A stretch of 64,000 bases of DNA from Inia geoffrensis (lineage: Eukaryota > Chordata > Mammalia > Artiodactyla > Iniidae): positions 935,001 to 999,000 of the forward strand of contig CM070899.1 of NCBI GenBank assembly GCA_036417435.1. The letters run 5' to 3'. A model generated the notes under the pieces. It was not told where the DNA came from and did not search any database. It saw nothing but the letters and a program-made list of their open reading frames with translations. Position 1 is the first letter of the stretch. Each line of letters opens with the position of its first letter. The translations under genes were made by a program, and so were the position numbers. This document shows positions 10,169 through 22,503 of the stretch, in pieces.

Positions 10169-12300
10169 GCAGGGTCCTCCGTGGGGCCTGGCCAGGGAGC
10201 GCAGGCTGGCTCCGGAGGAGGGCACGCGGGTGGCCGCCGGCCTCGGCAGGGTGCTGGGGAGCAGCTGGGAGAAGGCAGCCTACTCCTCGCATCCAGGCCT
10301 AGCTGACTGGGGCCCAGGCCTGCCCATCCCTGTCACGTGCTGGGTGGGGCCACGTACCACGCTGTGGCTGACCCAGGACAGGCGTTTGCACACACACCTG
10401 TGTGCACCCCTGCGCCCCGCCCCCGCGTTATCCAGGGTGAGGTCCAAGGCCTCCAAACCCCTCTGCCTGCCCCCAACATGCTGCACTGGCTCCTCCAAGT
10501 GCGAGGGTCCTACCCCCATTCCTCTTCCCTGGGTTTCCTGCTCTCCCCAAACTCATACTCACCTTCGCCAGCATGTCCCCTCCCCAGAGACCTGTGGGGG
10601 AGGGCCAGGGCCAGCCTGGAGAGGACACAGCACACAGCCTGCACGCTTGCAGGTACGCACCTGTGCGCACAGACATACACAAAGAACTCATACACGTCTG
10701 CGCCCCTCCATGTACTCATGCATCGGTGCACACACATTTATCCATTCATGCCTCTGGACCACCCTTCAGGGTGCTGGGTGCTGGGCGCTGGGCTCTGACA
10801 GGACCCAGATCTGCACCCCAGTGGTGGCCGAGCTCAGGTGCCCATGGGCCTGGTGGTGCCTCTCGCTGCAGGGCACGTGTGACAGGGCTGCCCCCTCCCC
10901 AGGGAGGACGTGGCATCTGCTGGTCACCCAGCCCACACCGTGCCCATTCCTGCCCGTCTCTGAGCCACAGACCTGGGACCACGGGTAACCTTCCTGGCAG
11001 GGTTGGGTGGGCCCCGGTGACGCGCCACTCACTGCCTCAGGCTCCTCCAAGAGTGGGGGGGGGCAGGCCTGAGGGCCCCGCCCCCTCAGGGCCCTCAGGT
11101 GGGAGTGGGCCACGTCCTGAGCCAGCCTGCTCTGTGCTGCCCTAGCTGGAGCCTTAGCACCTTGGTCCCAGGTGCCCTGAGCCGGCAGTGGGAACCTGGG
11201 CGTGGGGGTCGGGCCACGCAGAAGGAGGGCTGGAATGATGGAAGCGCCCCTCTCTGCATCCGCCTCCCAAGAACTGTCCACAGTGGATGGCATCTGTACA
11301 GTCATTCAAAGAGGTCAGCCTCAGCCCTCTCCTACCCTTTGCCCAGCTGCCACCGGTCACTTCAAGGTCACACCAGCTTTGCTCAACCTCAGCTCGTGTT
11401 TGCCCTGCGCCTGGGCCCGCACACCTGCCTCTTCCCAGCTGCTCCCCGTGTGGCCCCGCAGTGATTTCTGTATTGGCTAGGCAGGCAGGCAGGCAGTGGG
11501 ACTGAGGGCCACCCACGGCCGCCAAGGCCACCTGTGGGCAGGGGAAGGCCTCTCTGAGGGAGGGACAGGTGCTGGCTGGCCCCTGAGAACGAAGGTCCGC
11601 TGACACCTCTGCCTCAAGGAGCCCAGCTTGAGCCCCCCACTGCGCCCTTCCCACCGGCAGCCCCATAAACGCTGCTCCCGCCAGCTCGGTGCCACGTGGC
11701 AAGTTCCAGACCACACCTCCCTCCGTCTCGCCATCCCAGGGCCGGTGCCCCGTCCCCCTGGGCACCTCTTGCTCTCCCCCCAGTCCCTCTGCTGTCCTCT
11801 ACACCCTGCCTCTCCCTCCAGTTTCTAAGTAGGCTGGAAAGCCATTGGAGCGAGGGCTTGGGTGGGCCAGGGAGTGGGGGCCTCTCGTCACTGGCCGGCT
11901 CTGGGCCAGGTGCCCACTCCTGCATCGATGGGGGCCCCAGGAGGGGTGTAGACGGTCCCGTCGCCCCTGCAAGGCTGGGGATCACCCTACGGATTGTCCA
12001 ATAGGCGTGCTGAGAGCACGGCTCCTGGGGTCACAGCGGGACAGATTCAACGGACCCACCGAGAGAGTGGCAGGGATCTATGCTTGCGGGTCCCCCAGCG
12101 CGGCTGTGACCACGTCGGGAGAAGCCGGGGCCTCGCCCCCATCCAGCACTGGCTGAGTCAGGGCCTGGTTGCCCCCCAGCCCCATAGCCGCGGCCACACG
12201 GCTGCCCAGGCCAGTGCACCTGGCTTCCCGCTTCCAGGCCACAACTGGGGTTCAACAGAGACCGTGGCCCCCACACCCCGAGGACACCCTGTTCCTGAAT

Positions 12301-12306
12301 AATAAA
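12301..12306 (+). terminator. Orphan poly(A) signal AATAAA
   Basis: The context gaataataaaggct resembles a genuine mRNA end and is close to the NUDT14 signal context (ctaataaaggct). No gene is recognised just upstream; the nearest + strand stop is BRF1, 5.4 kb away. Confidence 0.4.
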
Positions 12307-14646
12307 GGCTACCCTCAAAGCCACGGGGCTCAGTTCAGGCCCTTTGTTCTCTGTCACCGCTGGGCCCAGGACTGCTCTGCCCACTGAAATCCCAGTGCAG
12401 TGCCGCTGGGTCCAAGCGTCAACCCAGGCCCCTGCTGCCCAGGCTCTGGCCACCCGTCCACTTGCGGCCACAGTGCCCAGCGGACCACCCGAGCTCTCAG
12501 AGCCTGGGGCCAGCTGGACACCTCACCCCAGCTGCCTGTGACCCGAGGGGGCCCCAGACTGTGCCCCTGCTACAGCCCTGGCCCCAGTTGTGCAGCCACA
12601 CCCCGGGCAGCAGGGGGCGCCCCAGGACCAGCTGGGCTTGGTGGGGAGGCCTGGCCTAGCTGGGGCAGGCCCTCTGCCTGTCCCCTGTCCTGCAAGGGGG
12701 CTGGGCTCTGGGCACCTACCCACCAGGCCCAGCCCAGGTGTCCTGCCAACACTGTCCCAGGCCCCAAGCTGCCATGTCAGTAGGACGCTCAGCCACCCTG
12801 CACACATACCCTGGCCCTTTGCGGGACACAGGAACCAATTGCTTCCTGAGGGTAGGAGCTCCTGAGTGACGGCCGCGTTTGGGGCTGTGCCTGCGTGCGG
12901 CCGGCAGCTTCCCTGACTGGGCAGTGCCCACCTATGCTGTCCTGTGCCTACGTGCCTGCAGGGTTGGCCGGTCCCTGGGGAGGCCTGGGCCCCGGCCAGG
13001 CTGGCAAGGGGTGGGGGCTGAGGAACTGGCTCCAAGGCTGCAGGCCTCAGGCACTGACCTCCCAGGCCCTTCAAAGGGGCCGTGGGCGGTGGCAAAGTGG
13101 AGGCCTGATGGCTTTCCTGCTGGGAGAGGAACCTGGCTCAGGAAGCCATTGTTGCCGTACAATGGGCCCGCTGGGCCCTGTGAGGGCAGGGGCCCCAGAT
13201 TGGTAGGACCTGACCCTGACCTCAACCCTGACCCCAGCCCTCATCACAACCTTGACCCTGATCCACTGCCAACCCAGTGGGAGGCCATGAAGGGGGCACA
13301 TCCTGGGATGGCCCCACGGGGCTGTCGTGGAGCAGGGAGGTTCATCACGCCTCACAGGGAGCAAACTGCTAAGGCCACGCAGGCTTCGCTGGAGCCCAGA
13401 GACCCTGGCTGACCAGAGGCAACGCCGTTCTGCCAGACAGCGTGGGGGCTACCCTCCCCTTGGCGATGAGGGGCCTTCACACTGACCAGACGGAGTAATC
13501 GCTCCCTCCATCCGGAGGTCACAGTGGATAAGGACATCGTCTGCCAGGTGCCCGCCTCGGTGGGGCGTGGGAAAACGACCGCCCATCACTTCACAGGGCG
13601 ATGGCACCGTGGCCCTGGCCTCCAGCCTCAGCGGGAGTGTGGAGCTGAGCTGGCAGCTGGGGGGATGCTCCTCGGGCGGGAGGCCTTGGGTCAGCAAGGG
13701 CCAAGCCGGCAGGACCCATGCCATCTGGCCAGGGCCTGACTGCAGAGGGAGGTGGGCCCCCTGGGATCAGCAGCTGCACGTGCCACGTCACGGCAAGTGA
13801 TGGGAAATGGAGATGTTAGCGTCTGCCTCTGTGTCCATCCCACCTCCCAGGCCTCCCTGAGGTCTCACCATCTCTGGGCTTCCCTCCGCACCAAAGCCCC
13901 TTACCAGGACACTCCTTCCAACTACACGCAGGGCTCTGGAAAGTACGTATTTCCCATTCAAGGCCTCAGCAGGCCTTGGCAAAGCCTCATGGCAAAGCTC
14001 TGAGGCTCTGAGGCTGGCCGTGGGGCCGGGGACACGGCAGGGAGGGAACAGCCTCCGTGCTGTGGGGAAACGCAGCAGGCAGGGCATAGAGGGTGAGCAG
14101 TCGGTGTGCAGCGGAGGACGGGGCAGAGGTTCGAGGCCCGCCAGAGGGAGGGGAGCCAGGTAGGGTCTGCGCAGGAGGCCCCTGTGGCTGTCACTGGGGG
14201 ACGGGGGCCTGCTGGGTGTGCGGGGCAGCTGATGGAAGAGCCTGAAGTGACAGGAAGGCCACACAAGGGGTGGAAATCCGGAGCACAGTAGCCTGTGGAT
14301 GGCATTCAATCCCCCGCTCCCGTTGGTGTACCCCCAGCCTGGCCCTGGGCAGGACTGCTGCTCTTCAGAGACAGATTTTCCAAACGACCATCACTGACCC
14401 CGGCCTGGGAATGTGAATGTAGGAGAGGTGGCATGGTGGTCACAGGACCCAGGCCACGGGGTGCAAAGGAGTGCACACGCACACATGGGCACATGCCGTG
14501 CGAAGCACCCACTTCCTAGCCCCACAGGCTCGGCGAGTAAAAGGGGGTCCTGCTTGGTTAGCCAGCAGGCGGTGCTACAGGACTCCCGGGTGGGCCTGAG
14601 TGGGCTGGCTGGCTGTGCACGGTGAGGACCATTTTGCAGGTTTTGT

Positions 14647-14706
14647 GTGTGCATGTGCACACATGTGCTTGTGCATGTGCACACATGTGCTTGTGCATGT
14701 GTGGGG
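14647..14706. repeat. 22-bp GT-rich tandem repeat, about 2.5 units
   Basis: The unit tgtgcatgtgcacacatgtg+ct occurs twice and then starts again. Alternating purine and pyrimidine bases give Z-DNA and hairpin potential. Confidence 0.7.
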
Positions 14707-15003
14707 GTCAGTCCCACAAGGAGCCCTGCTCCAGGGAGGGGTCGGTACTTCTTTGGGAAGGGGCCCACGCAGACGGCTGTTTCCTTTGCCATTTACATCT
14801 GCCCCAGACCTGGGGAGGGGCGCCCTGCGAGTTCAGACCAAGATGAGCTTCCCAGGGCCCCCTCTGCCCCGTGTCCCCAATTTCAGTTCCCGTCCTGACC
14901 CACGCAGTGTTGCCGGGCGTGCTGGGCGAGGGGTGCACTGGGGCGAGGGTGGGAGGTGGGTTCTGCCAGTGAGCAGCAGACTCTGGGTTCCTGCTGAGGG
15001 TCC

Positions 15004-15009
15004 AATAAA
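15004..15009 (+). terminator. Orphan poly(A) signal AATAAA
   Basis: It sits in the context gggtccaataaagctcagag. No upstream gene is recognised. It is either a chance match or the 3' end of a non-coding transcript. Confidence 0.3.
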
Positions 15010-16659
15010 GCTCAGAGACGAGTTCCATGGACTGGAGACATCCCTTGGGAGGCCCCAAGGTGGGAGGATTGTAGGGGTTAGACCAGGAAGGCTTCTTGGA
15101 GGAAGAGGGGTCCACACTGAGACCAGAAGGAGGAGGAACTTGTCAGGCCGTGATGGGGCACAGGGGAGGTAGGTGTGCTGCCAACCTGGGCTTGGGTGAC
15201 AGGGTGTGGGGAGAAGCAGCGAGAGCTGAGGGTGGGAGGGGTCAGGGTCCTCAGAAGGTGCGGCGTGGTGCTCCTTGCAGAGCTGGGGGCTGGGGGACAG
15301 CAGGGCCTGTGGGTAGGGAGCAAACTTGTGGCTGCCTAGGTGGGCAAAGCAAGGAGACTGTGCTCAGCCCTGGTGGGCCCTGCAGCCCCGGCTGCCCACC
15401 CTACTGGCTATGAGCACTTGGGACTGGGGGGGCACAAAGAGGTGGGGGCCCCTCAGCCCTGCTTGTCGGGGATGGGGGAGGGAGGGGAGGGAGGGGAGGG
15501 CTAAAAGATGGGGAAGATGCTGGTGGGTGGAGAATGGTGGGAGGGCCAAGGAATGGGGGCTCAGGGTGGCCCTGCCGGCCAGGTGTGGGCCAGGGTGAGG
15601 GCAGGAGTTCTCAGGAGGCAGGAGGTGTGGGCCAGGGTGTCCCCAGGTCGGGCTCTCGGTGAGTCACTGCTGACCTGGTGTCCCGGCGCCACAGGGCCCA
15701 GGCCTCGCTGGCCACAGGAAGCGTCGTGGGCTGATAAAGGGCAGGAGTCAGAAGTCGCCGGGCCTCCCATTTCCTGCAGCCCGAGCAGCAGGGCCCGGTG
15801 CTGGGCAGAGGCCAGGCAGGTATCTGCTCATGCAGACCCAGGTGTCTGTGACTCGGCCCGGATGTCTCACAAAACAACGCAAATGTGACCCATGACCACC
15901 TGGCTGTGCTTGCGGAGGCCGTAGCGGGGGACATCGTGGTGGGCGCGGGGAATGCGACGTGGCTGCTGGAAGGAAGGGCAGCCGCAGTTTCGAGGCTTTG
16001 GATCGAAGGGTGAAGTGGAGAAGGTGGTCAAGGCGAGGACACGGCTGGGGCCAAGGTGGGGTGGAAGGCGGGCCAAGGTTGCTGTTAAGTCAGGCTGTGG
16101 GTCAGAGGGTCAGGCTGCATCCACCCGAAGGTCAGGTGTGTCCATCTGCCCAGGCCACTGAGGGGTCACGGTTGCCTGGGTTACTCAGGAGGTGGGGCAC
16201 TCACAGCACATGGGAGGGGCAGGAAGAGCTGGCAGGGGACACCTGGTTCCTTGGGGGGGCATGACCCCAGGCCACTGAGTGGAAGTCTGGGCAGCCTCTC
16301 CGAGGCACCTGGAGCCACGTGGGCTGCCCTACGGCGCCACCCCCAGTGACCGCAGCCCCAGCACTCCGCCGTGCTGCCACGCCCGTGGCCACGACCTGCC
16401 AGCCCACCAGCAGGACCGCCACTGTCAGCCAGATGCTGCCCACCACCACCGCCACCAGGCTGGACCTGCATCTCCAGGGCCACAGCCTGCACCCTCTACG
16501 CAGCACCACCGTCACCATCACTCCCGGCCCAGCCCAGCCTCTGGGACCCTGACAGAGACACCATGCAAGCACTCTCCTCCCAATGGCCACCTTCTCCACA
16601 GGCCCAACGGGCAGCTGTGTCAGGGCGATGCCTGGGGCCTGGCCACACCCCCGGCCCCC

Positions 16660-16950
16660 TGGCTGTTCCACCTGAGCTCCTGGACCCCTTGCCCTTCTCC
16701 AAACACCTGGCTCCTCCTTGCCTCCAGCCTGTGTCTGGGCCACTCCCTCTCCTGGTGGGTCTATCCCGTCCTGTCCTGGCAAATGCAACACAAGTGTCAC
16801 CTCCCCCAAGAGGGCTTCCGACGGCTGGGTCAGGGCCCGCTCCTGGGCCCTGCAGCCTGCGAGTGTCCCTCTGCCTTGGCTTTGCCCGCCCTGTATCACC
16901 CCTATCCTGGGGAAGGCTCCCCCGAGGGCAGGGGCTTGCTGAAGGCGGGG
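16660..16950 (+). repeat. L2-like ancient LINE fragment
   Basis: Phrases such as 'gtcacctcccccaagagggcttccgacggct' and the ending 'gagggcaggggcttgct' resemble the L2 3' region. Divergence is high and limits are approximate. It overlaps apparent long open frames that I treat as spurious. Confidence 0.5.
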
Positions 16951-17439
16951 CTTGCAGGCTGGTGATGCCGGGAAGTAATGGCAGAGCCGCGGGCTGGACA
17001 CACACAACAGGAGGCTGCCGTGGGCCCAAGCTCCCCAGATCCCTGCTCTACCTGGGGGCTGCCAGGCTCAGAAGTGGGCCGCCTCATCCTGCCGGGAGGA
17101 AAGAGCCTGTCTCAGTTCTCCCAAACCCCTAGGCCCTTCCCCTCTCAGCCCCGCTCCTCCCCTGCAGGTGGCCAGGCTTCTGGAAGATGCTGTGACCCCC
17201 TTCCCAGACGCGCACACACCCCGCCGCGTTCCCTGACTACAGTTCTGTGCCTGCCACTTCACAGAGCCTCCCAGACTGGGGGTGATGAGCTGGTGCACCT
17301 GGGCCCTGCATGCAGAGCCAGCGCGGGGCTGACTCCTGACCTCAGCTCCACGGCTCAGGCCTGGGCAGGGGCCCCCGCTCGTCTCTTGCGGCTGGCTCTC
17401 AGCGCCGGGCCTCCGCACACGGAGCTGCGCCACGTTCAC

Positions 17440-18060
17440 CAAGTGTCCTGGTGCCTCCGGAGGAGGAGTGCCTCAGGCAGGCGTGCAGACCAGGCTGCCC
17501 CCGGCGCACAGCGAGCCGCCCGCGACCCTCGCACAGAGCCAGGGAGTGCGGGGAAAGCCGGCCGGGCCGCCCTCCCGGACTGTTCCACCCAAAGTAGGCG
17601 AAGGAAGCGCAGCGAGGCGCCGACTTCTGACGCTTTTCGAGGGGAAAAACTCTTTCCTGAGCGCGGTTTCGTTGGCCCGCCCAGGGCCCAGCCGGGCGGG
17701 CGCGCCGGGCCGGGCAGGGGGCGGGGCCAGAGCCGCTTGGAGGGGCGGGGACGCTCCCCGGTGAGTTCCCGGATTGGTCCCCGAGCGGCCGGCGGGGCGC
17801 GCCGTCTCCGCATTGGTCCCCAGTCCGCGGGGCGGGGCCGCGCCCGCCCTGAGCTCCTGGCCGCGGATCCCGGAGCCTGTCAAGCCTGCGGAGCCGTCTT
17901 ATCAGTGCGGGCAGCTGGTGGCCTGTCCGTGCGCGAGCGCCCCGGCCCAATTCAATGGCCATTGTCCGCCGGCCTCTTTGTTCAGGAGGCGGCCACTTCC
18001 TGAGGGGTTGGGCTGGGGCTGGCGGGCAGGAAACGCTCTGAGCCGAGGCCCAGACACATA
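17440..18060. promoter_or_regulatory. Orphan CpG island, candidate promoter
   Basis: A CpG-dense block far from any annotated start. It has GC boxes at about 17,718-17,726, 17,742-17,750 and 17,829-17,837, and two inverted CCAAT boxes (ATTGG) at 17,773-17,777 and 17,812-17,816. A strong donor-like CG|GTGAGT occurs at 17,761. A perfect 12-base palindrome CAATGGCCATTG lies at 17,953-17,964, and a GATA-type TTATC near 17,898-17,902. This is the make-up of a TATA-less housekeeping-type promoter. The transcript, if any, is unknown: a lncRNA, an upstream NUDT14 start or an enhancer are all possible. Confidence 0.6.
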
Positions 18061-21000
18061 GGCCGTCGGGGCCCGGGGTCAGAGGCGACGGCCACCTGCA
18101 CGGAGCCACCCTGGGCTCGCTGTCGGGGCCTCCGAGCCGGACCAGGGGACGAAGCTGGGCTCAGCTCAGCCCTTTCCTCTGGGTCTCAGTCTGCCTGTCT
18201 GCAGGGTGGGTGGATGAGCCAGAATGTCCCCTCCTGGGGAAGACTTGGTGGGGGCTGGGCTCGTGAGATCAGATCCTGTAGAGCTGGGGGAGGGGCATGG
18301 GAAGGAGGAGAGAGACCCTCTGGCAGAGGGGTGCTCCTCCCAGGTCTGGGCTCTTCCTCTGATCCCTGGCAGGGGTTGCAGGCCTGAAGAGGTTAAGAAC
18401 AGCACCAGGCGGGACTCAAGCTCCGGAGGGTGGAAACCCAGCTCCCAGTGCTCCCCTATAGAACGAGAGGAGGAGCCCACTGGGACTCCAGCCAGGAAGC
18501 AGGACTGTGGCCCGGCGGGGGAGTGAGGGAAGCAGGGCCCCCCGCGCTCCCCACCTGGGCCAGGCCGCCCCTCCCTCCTTCACCTGGGCTCTGCTGTGCA
18601 GTCCTGCCCATCGTGGACAGGCCATCTACTTGGGGCCACAGCAGGCCTCCACTTCCGTCGTGCCCTCTGCCCCAAGGTTGCCCATTCACCAGGCCCCGTC
18701 AGTCAGCCCAGCGCAGCTCTCTGGCTGGGCCTCAGTCACATGCTCACCCACAGCCGAGAGTGGGGTCTGGGAGGGGATGGGAGACGGAGCTGGCCCCAGA
18801 GGCACGGCGTCCCGTCCTCACCATGCCAGCCAAGGCGCACACGGCCCAACTTCTGCCTGCTCTCCCACCACACGGTGCGGAGCTCGCTGGGCCAGCCCCC
18901 AAGCCCGCCCCTCTCCCCAGCGCCCTGGAACCTGCTGCCGTTCCTTCCTCTGAACCCCCCTGTGGCCCATCCTGCAAAACCCTCCCCGACTCAATCCAAC
19001 CCAACCAGAAAAAAAATCACTGCGGGTATTTCAAATGGCGGGATTTAACATGAGGAGTTGGTCCCAGAGGTCTCGGTTGCCTGAGGCCAGAGGAGCCCAG
19101 GGGACAGTTGTCACCCAAAGCCCACCATGGCTGTGTCCCCGCGGTGCTGGGCTGCTGGCCGAGCCCCTCTGCAGCCTCGGGCAAGCCTCAACCCCTCTGA
19201 GCTCAGCTGTAACACCGGGGTTTGCGCAGAGACTTGAGGTGTCAGATGGAGAACACCCAGCACAGTGCCAGGACATCGTAGGTGCTGTACAAAGGGCAGT
19301 GAGCGTTCACAAAGGGCCTGAGCACCCACCAGGGAAAGCGGGGAGCCGTGCCACCCTGGAGGCTTGGCCTGAGGTGACCTCCTTGGCTGGAGGTCACAAG
19401 GTCCAGGAGAGGCGGCGGCGGCTTGAACTTGATCCCATCTGAGAGGCCAAGTGGGGAGCTGATGTGGACGAGATCCTGGGGAGAAACATCTGTGAAGAAT
19501 CAAGTGGGGGGCCGGAGGAGTGGGGGGCCAGACCCCATGCAGGGTGCCTGCCCCCGGGGAAAGGAGAGGAAGGAGGCCCGGCAGGAGGGGCGTCAGGCTG
19601 CCGTGTGGCTGCAGGAAGGGGCCTCTGCACCCCTGCCGCGCTCCGTCTCTCCCTCGTGGGCAGGCGGCAGCTGTGGGCAGCGAGGCCTTGGAGCCAAGGC
19701 CCCGTGCACCTGGAGGGCAGCAGCCGGGCCACCATCCACCAGCCTCACGGCGGGGTGTCCTAGTGAAGCCTCATCTTAGCCACACCGCCCCCCCCCCGCC
19801 CACAGTGGTGTCATTGATGCCTGAAGAGAAGGCCCGTGTGTCCCCAAAGCAGGGCGGTCGGTCCCACCATCTCTGTGTTTTGGGCCCTGAAGGGGAGGAA
19901 AGTATGAACCGGAGCGGCCCCAGAGCTCCAGGGAGGGGGTCTGGCCGTGGTGGGGTTTGGGTGTGGGAGTGGCAGGAGCCTCAGGCGAAGGCAGGAGGGT
20001 GGTCGGCCAGGGCCTCCCCCAGGAGAGACCAAGAGGCAAGTGGCCACAGGGCGGGGCCGGTGGGCTGGGCTGCTCGTGGGTCACATGAGTCCTTGTGCCC
20101 TGGGGACAGAGAAAGGTTGAAACATGGAGGTCAGGGGAGGGCCCGACAGGCTGAGTGCCCCGGAGAAGCACTCCATCAGAGCTGGGAAGCAAGGGGAAGC
20201 AGGGACCGACAGGCAGCCCTGTCCTCAAGCGTAGAGGTGGGTGGAGACAGCGTCCTCATCACCCGGCCCAGAGGACTCCTCAGTGTGAGCCTGGGCCCAA
20301 TGCTCTGTCCCAGATGCCGGTGCCCTGCTCTGCGTCTCCCCCGTGCCCCACAGTGGGGTGCCGGGGTCAAACCCCCTCCACTGAGGTCCTGCCCCCCGCA
20401 AACCTCTTCTCGAGAAGGGAAAGACCCCAGGGGTGCCCTCAGGATCCTGTCCCCACCCTCCGGGCAAGTGAGACATCCCCTGAGCTCTGGGTCTGACCAC
20501 CCGGGCCGTCCAGGGCCGCGTGTCACCCAGGACCGGCGGGTGGGCTCCTGGCACCTTCAGCCTCACTCCCTGGTGTCCCTCGTCAGTCATTAACTAACCA
20601 CTAAGCTTCCCCATATCCAGGAATGCCCCTCAGGCCACCCCACCCTCTTCACCCAGAATATGGAAGGAGCCCAGGCACTGCTGCCGCTACCCCTCCCTGG
20701 AACCCGCTCGCCTCCACCCAGTACCATGGCCTGCCCTCACTGTGGCACCCCATCTGCTCTGCCCCTGGACCCTCTGCCCCCTGAGCAGCTCTCTTCATGG
20801 CCCTCCTGACTGGCTCCTGCTTGTTAGCACTCTGTCTGAGGCCCCCTCCTCCAGGAAGCCCCCCACGCCCTCTCTCAGCCCTGCTGCCGCCTGAACAGCT
20901 CCGGGCCTCTGAACATATCCAAGCTGCTGGGGCTGGAGCTGAAGCTCGGGAAGGCAGGGGCTTGGAGGATGGCGGGTGGACCCTCGCCTGGCCCTGGGGC

Positions 21001-22503
21001 CCCAAGGGGTGCAGGGCCCTTGGGGCACCTAGCCCTGGCTGACTTGGCTCGAAGCTCCTCTTTGTGGGAGGTCCTGTGTGAATCACCCGTCAGTCGAAGG
21101 CACAAATGCAGGAAATCGCCATTTCTATTAAACTCTATTTTCTCCCACAGAGGGGAAAGTCTGTGACACGAAGGGCATTGTTCCCGGGCTCGTGCTTTCC
21201 GGGCGGGCTCGGCTGCAGTGGGGCTTGCGCGTTCCCGGGGCTCCTGGCTGAGCTGTTTCCCTTCGAGACCCAGGGGCGCCTGGAGGTTGGGAATGTGGGG
21301 CCTCGGTCCAGCCACCGGTGCAGGGCGACGCCGGCACGTCCACAGGACGGTGCACGTCCAGGGGCCGGCACTGTGCGGGGGCCAGAGCGAGGTCAGAGCT
21401 GGGGGTCTCGAACGCCGCCGCCGCCGCCGCGCTCTCCACCTGCCTGTGGGCCTCGGGGTCCGGCCCAGGCCCTGCCCCAACTCCCCCTGCCTCCCCAGAA
21501 GGGCCCCCAGCCGCGCTCTGCACCACCGGCAACCTCTGAGACCGGCCAGGGGACTCTGGCCAGTGGGCCCGGTGCTGTCCCACGGCCCCAGCTCAGCTCA
21601 TCTCTGGCCTGCACGGGCCACTCTGTCCCCGGGGAGACCCTGCCACGGATGGGGGTCTGAGAGTCCAGACTATGCCGTGCCCCTGGGGAAAGCGGGGGGC
21701 GGGGGGGGGGGGCGCAGGCAGCCCTCACGTGACCACACCCCTGCCCCGGGGCCACATCGAGTCCCACCTGGGTGCGTGGGCCACGGTGTAGGAAAGGAGC
21801 AGTGGTGTCGCCTGCACGTCGGCTCAGCTGTACGCGGGCAATGGCCGGTGACTGAGGGGCCGCCACAGGCACCCTGCGCGGCGTCAGTAAGGGTCGTGGA
21901 CAGCAGGCACCCCCCTCCCCGCATCCTGGGGGACCCCAGTGAGGAGTCTGGGCACCTGGGGTGCAGGTGTAGGGCTGCCCCCGGCACTGAGTCCCAGTTA
22001 GCGCCGGCACAGGTGGGGGGATGGGCAGGGGCGGAGGCCCGAGGGCGCGGGGGGAGGGGGGGGGCTTTGGGGGCTTAGGATGGGTGGAGGCAAGCAGGAG
22101 GGGCTGGGCTGCTGGTCGAGGCCCTGGTGGGCCCCACCCGCTGGTCCTGAGCACCTCTCCCAGCTCCGCAAGCTCTGTGGTGGGGCCCGGGCGTCCGGGC
22201 CGAGACGGAAAAAGCAGCCACGGGGTCCGGCTGTTCTGGGCAGAATGACTGACCGGAGGGGGGCTTCACAGAGAAGCCCGAAGGGCAGGGGCTCAGGAAG
22301 CCGGAGGCACGAGCCAGGGCTCAGAGAGAGCCCAGAAGAGGCACGGACTCGGGAGGGATGAAGGGCCCCCCTGACGACACGGCGGAGGATGGAGAAGGAT
22401 GGGGAAACAGCAGCATGTCCGCGATTCCCAGGAGAACGGCGGAGGCGGGGACTCTGCTGAGACACAGAGTCCGAGGCTTGGCCCTCACTGAAGACGAGGA
22501 CTC
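18061..22503. other. Intergenic, no recognised gene
   Basis: GC-rich unique sequence with ancient repeat traces: a MIR at about 19,160-19,305 and L2-like text near 20,780-20,880. An AT-rich island at 21,085-21,155 leads into a CpG-rich patch to about 21,560 with a short (CCG)n near 21,413. No coding exon is supported. Confidence 0.5.
19160..19305 (+). repeat. MIR element
   Basis: It has the order expected of MIR: 'gggcaagcctcaacccctctgagctcagctgtaac', then 'gagaacacccagcacagtgccaggacatcgtaggtgct'. It is diverged, as usual for this old family. Confidence 0.65.

Larger units (their letters stand above)
10169..16650. other. GC-rich intergenic stretch without recognised gene
   Basis: No exon with family similarity is seen. 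Contents noted are two orphan AATAAA signals (12,301 and 15,004), a short (GGCA)n run near 11,479, a GT-rich tandem repeat near 14,647, a G-rich run at 15,475-15,500 and an L2-like phrase near 15,085-15,130. Confidence 0.5.

Noticed and set aside
16201..17007. 268-codon minus-strand frame with a hydrophobic, membrane-like stretch
   Set aside because: It overlaps L2-like repeat text on the other strand. The hydrophobic part comes from a CCACCACCGCCACC-rich run. No splice or promoter context supports it.
17399..18109. Long frames on both strands over the 17.7 kb CpG island
   Set aside because: Open frames on both strands at once are a GC effect. I keep the island as a promoter candidate but not the frames as proteins.
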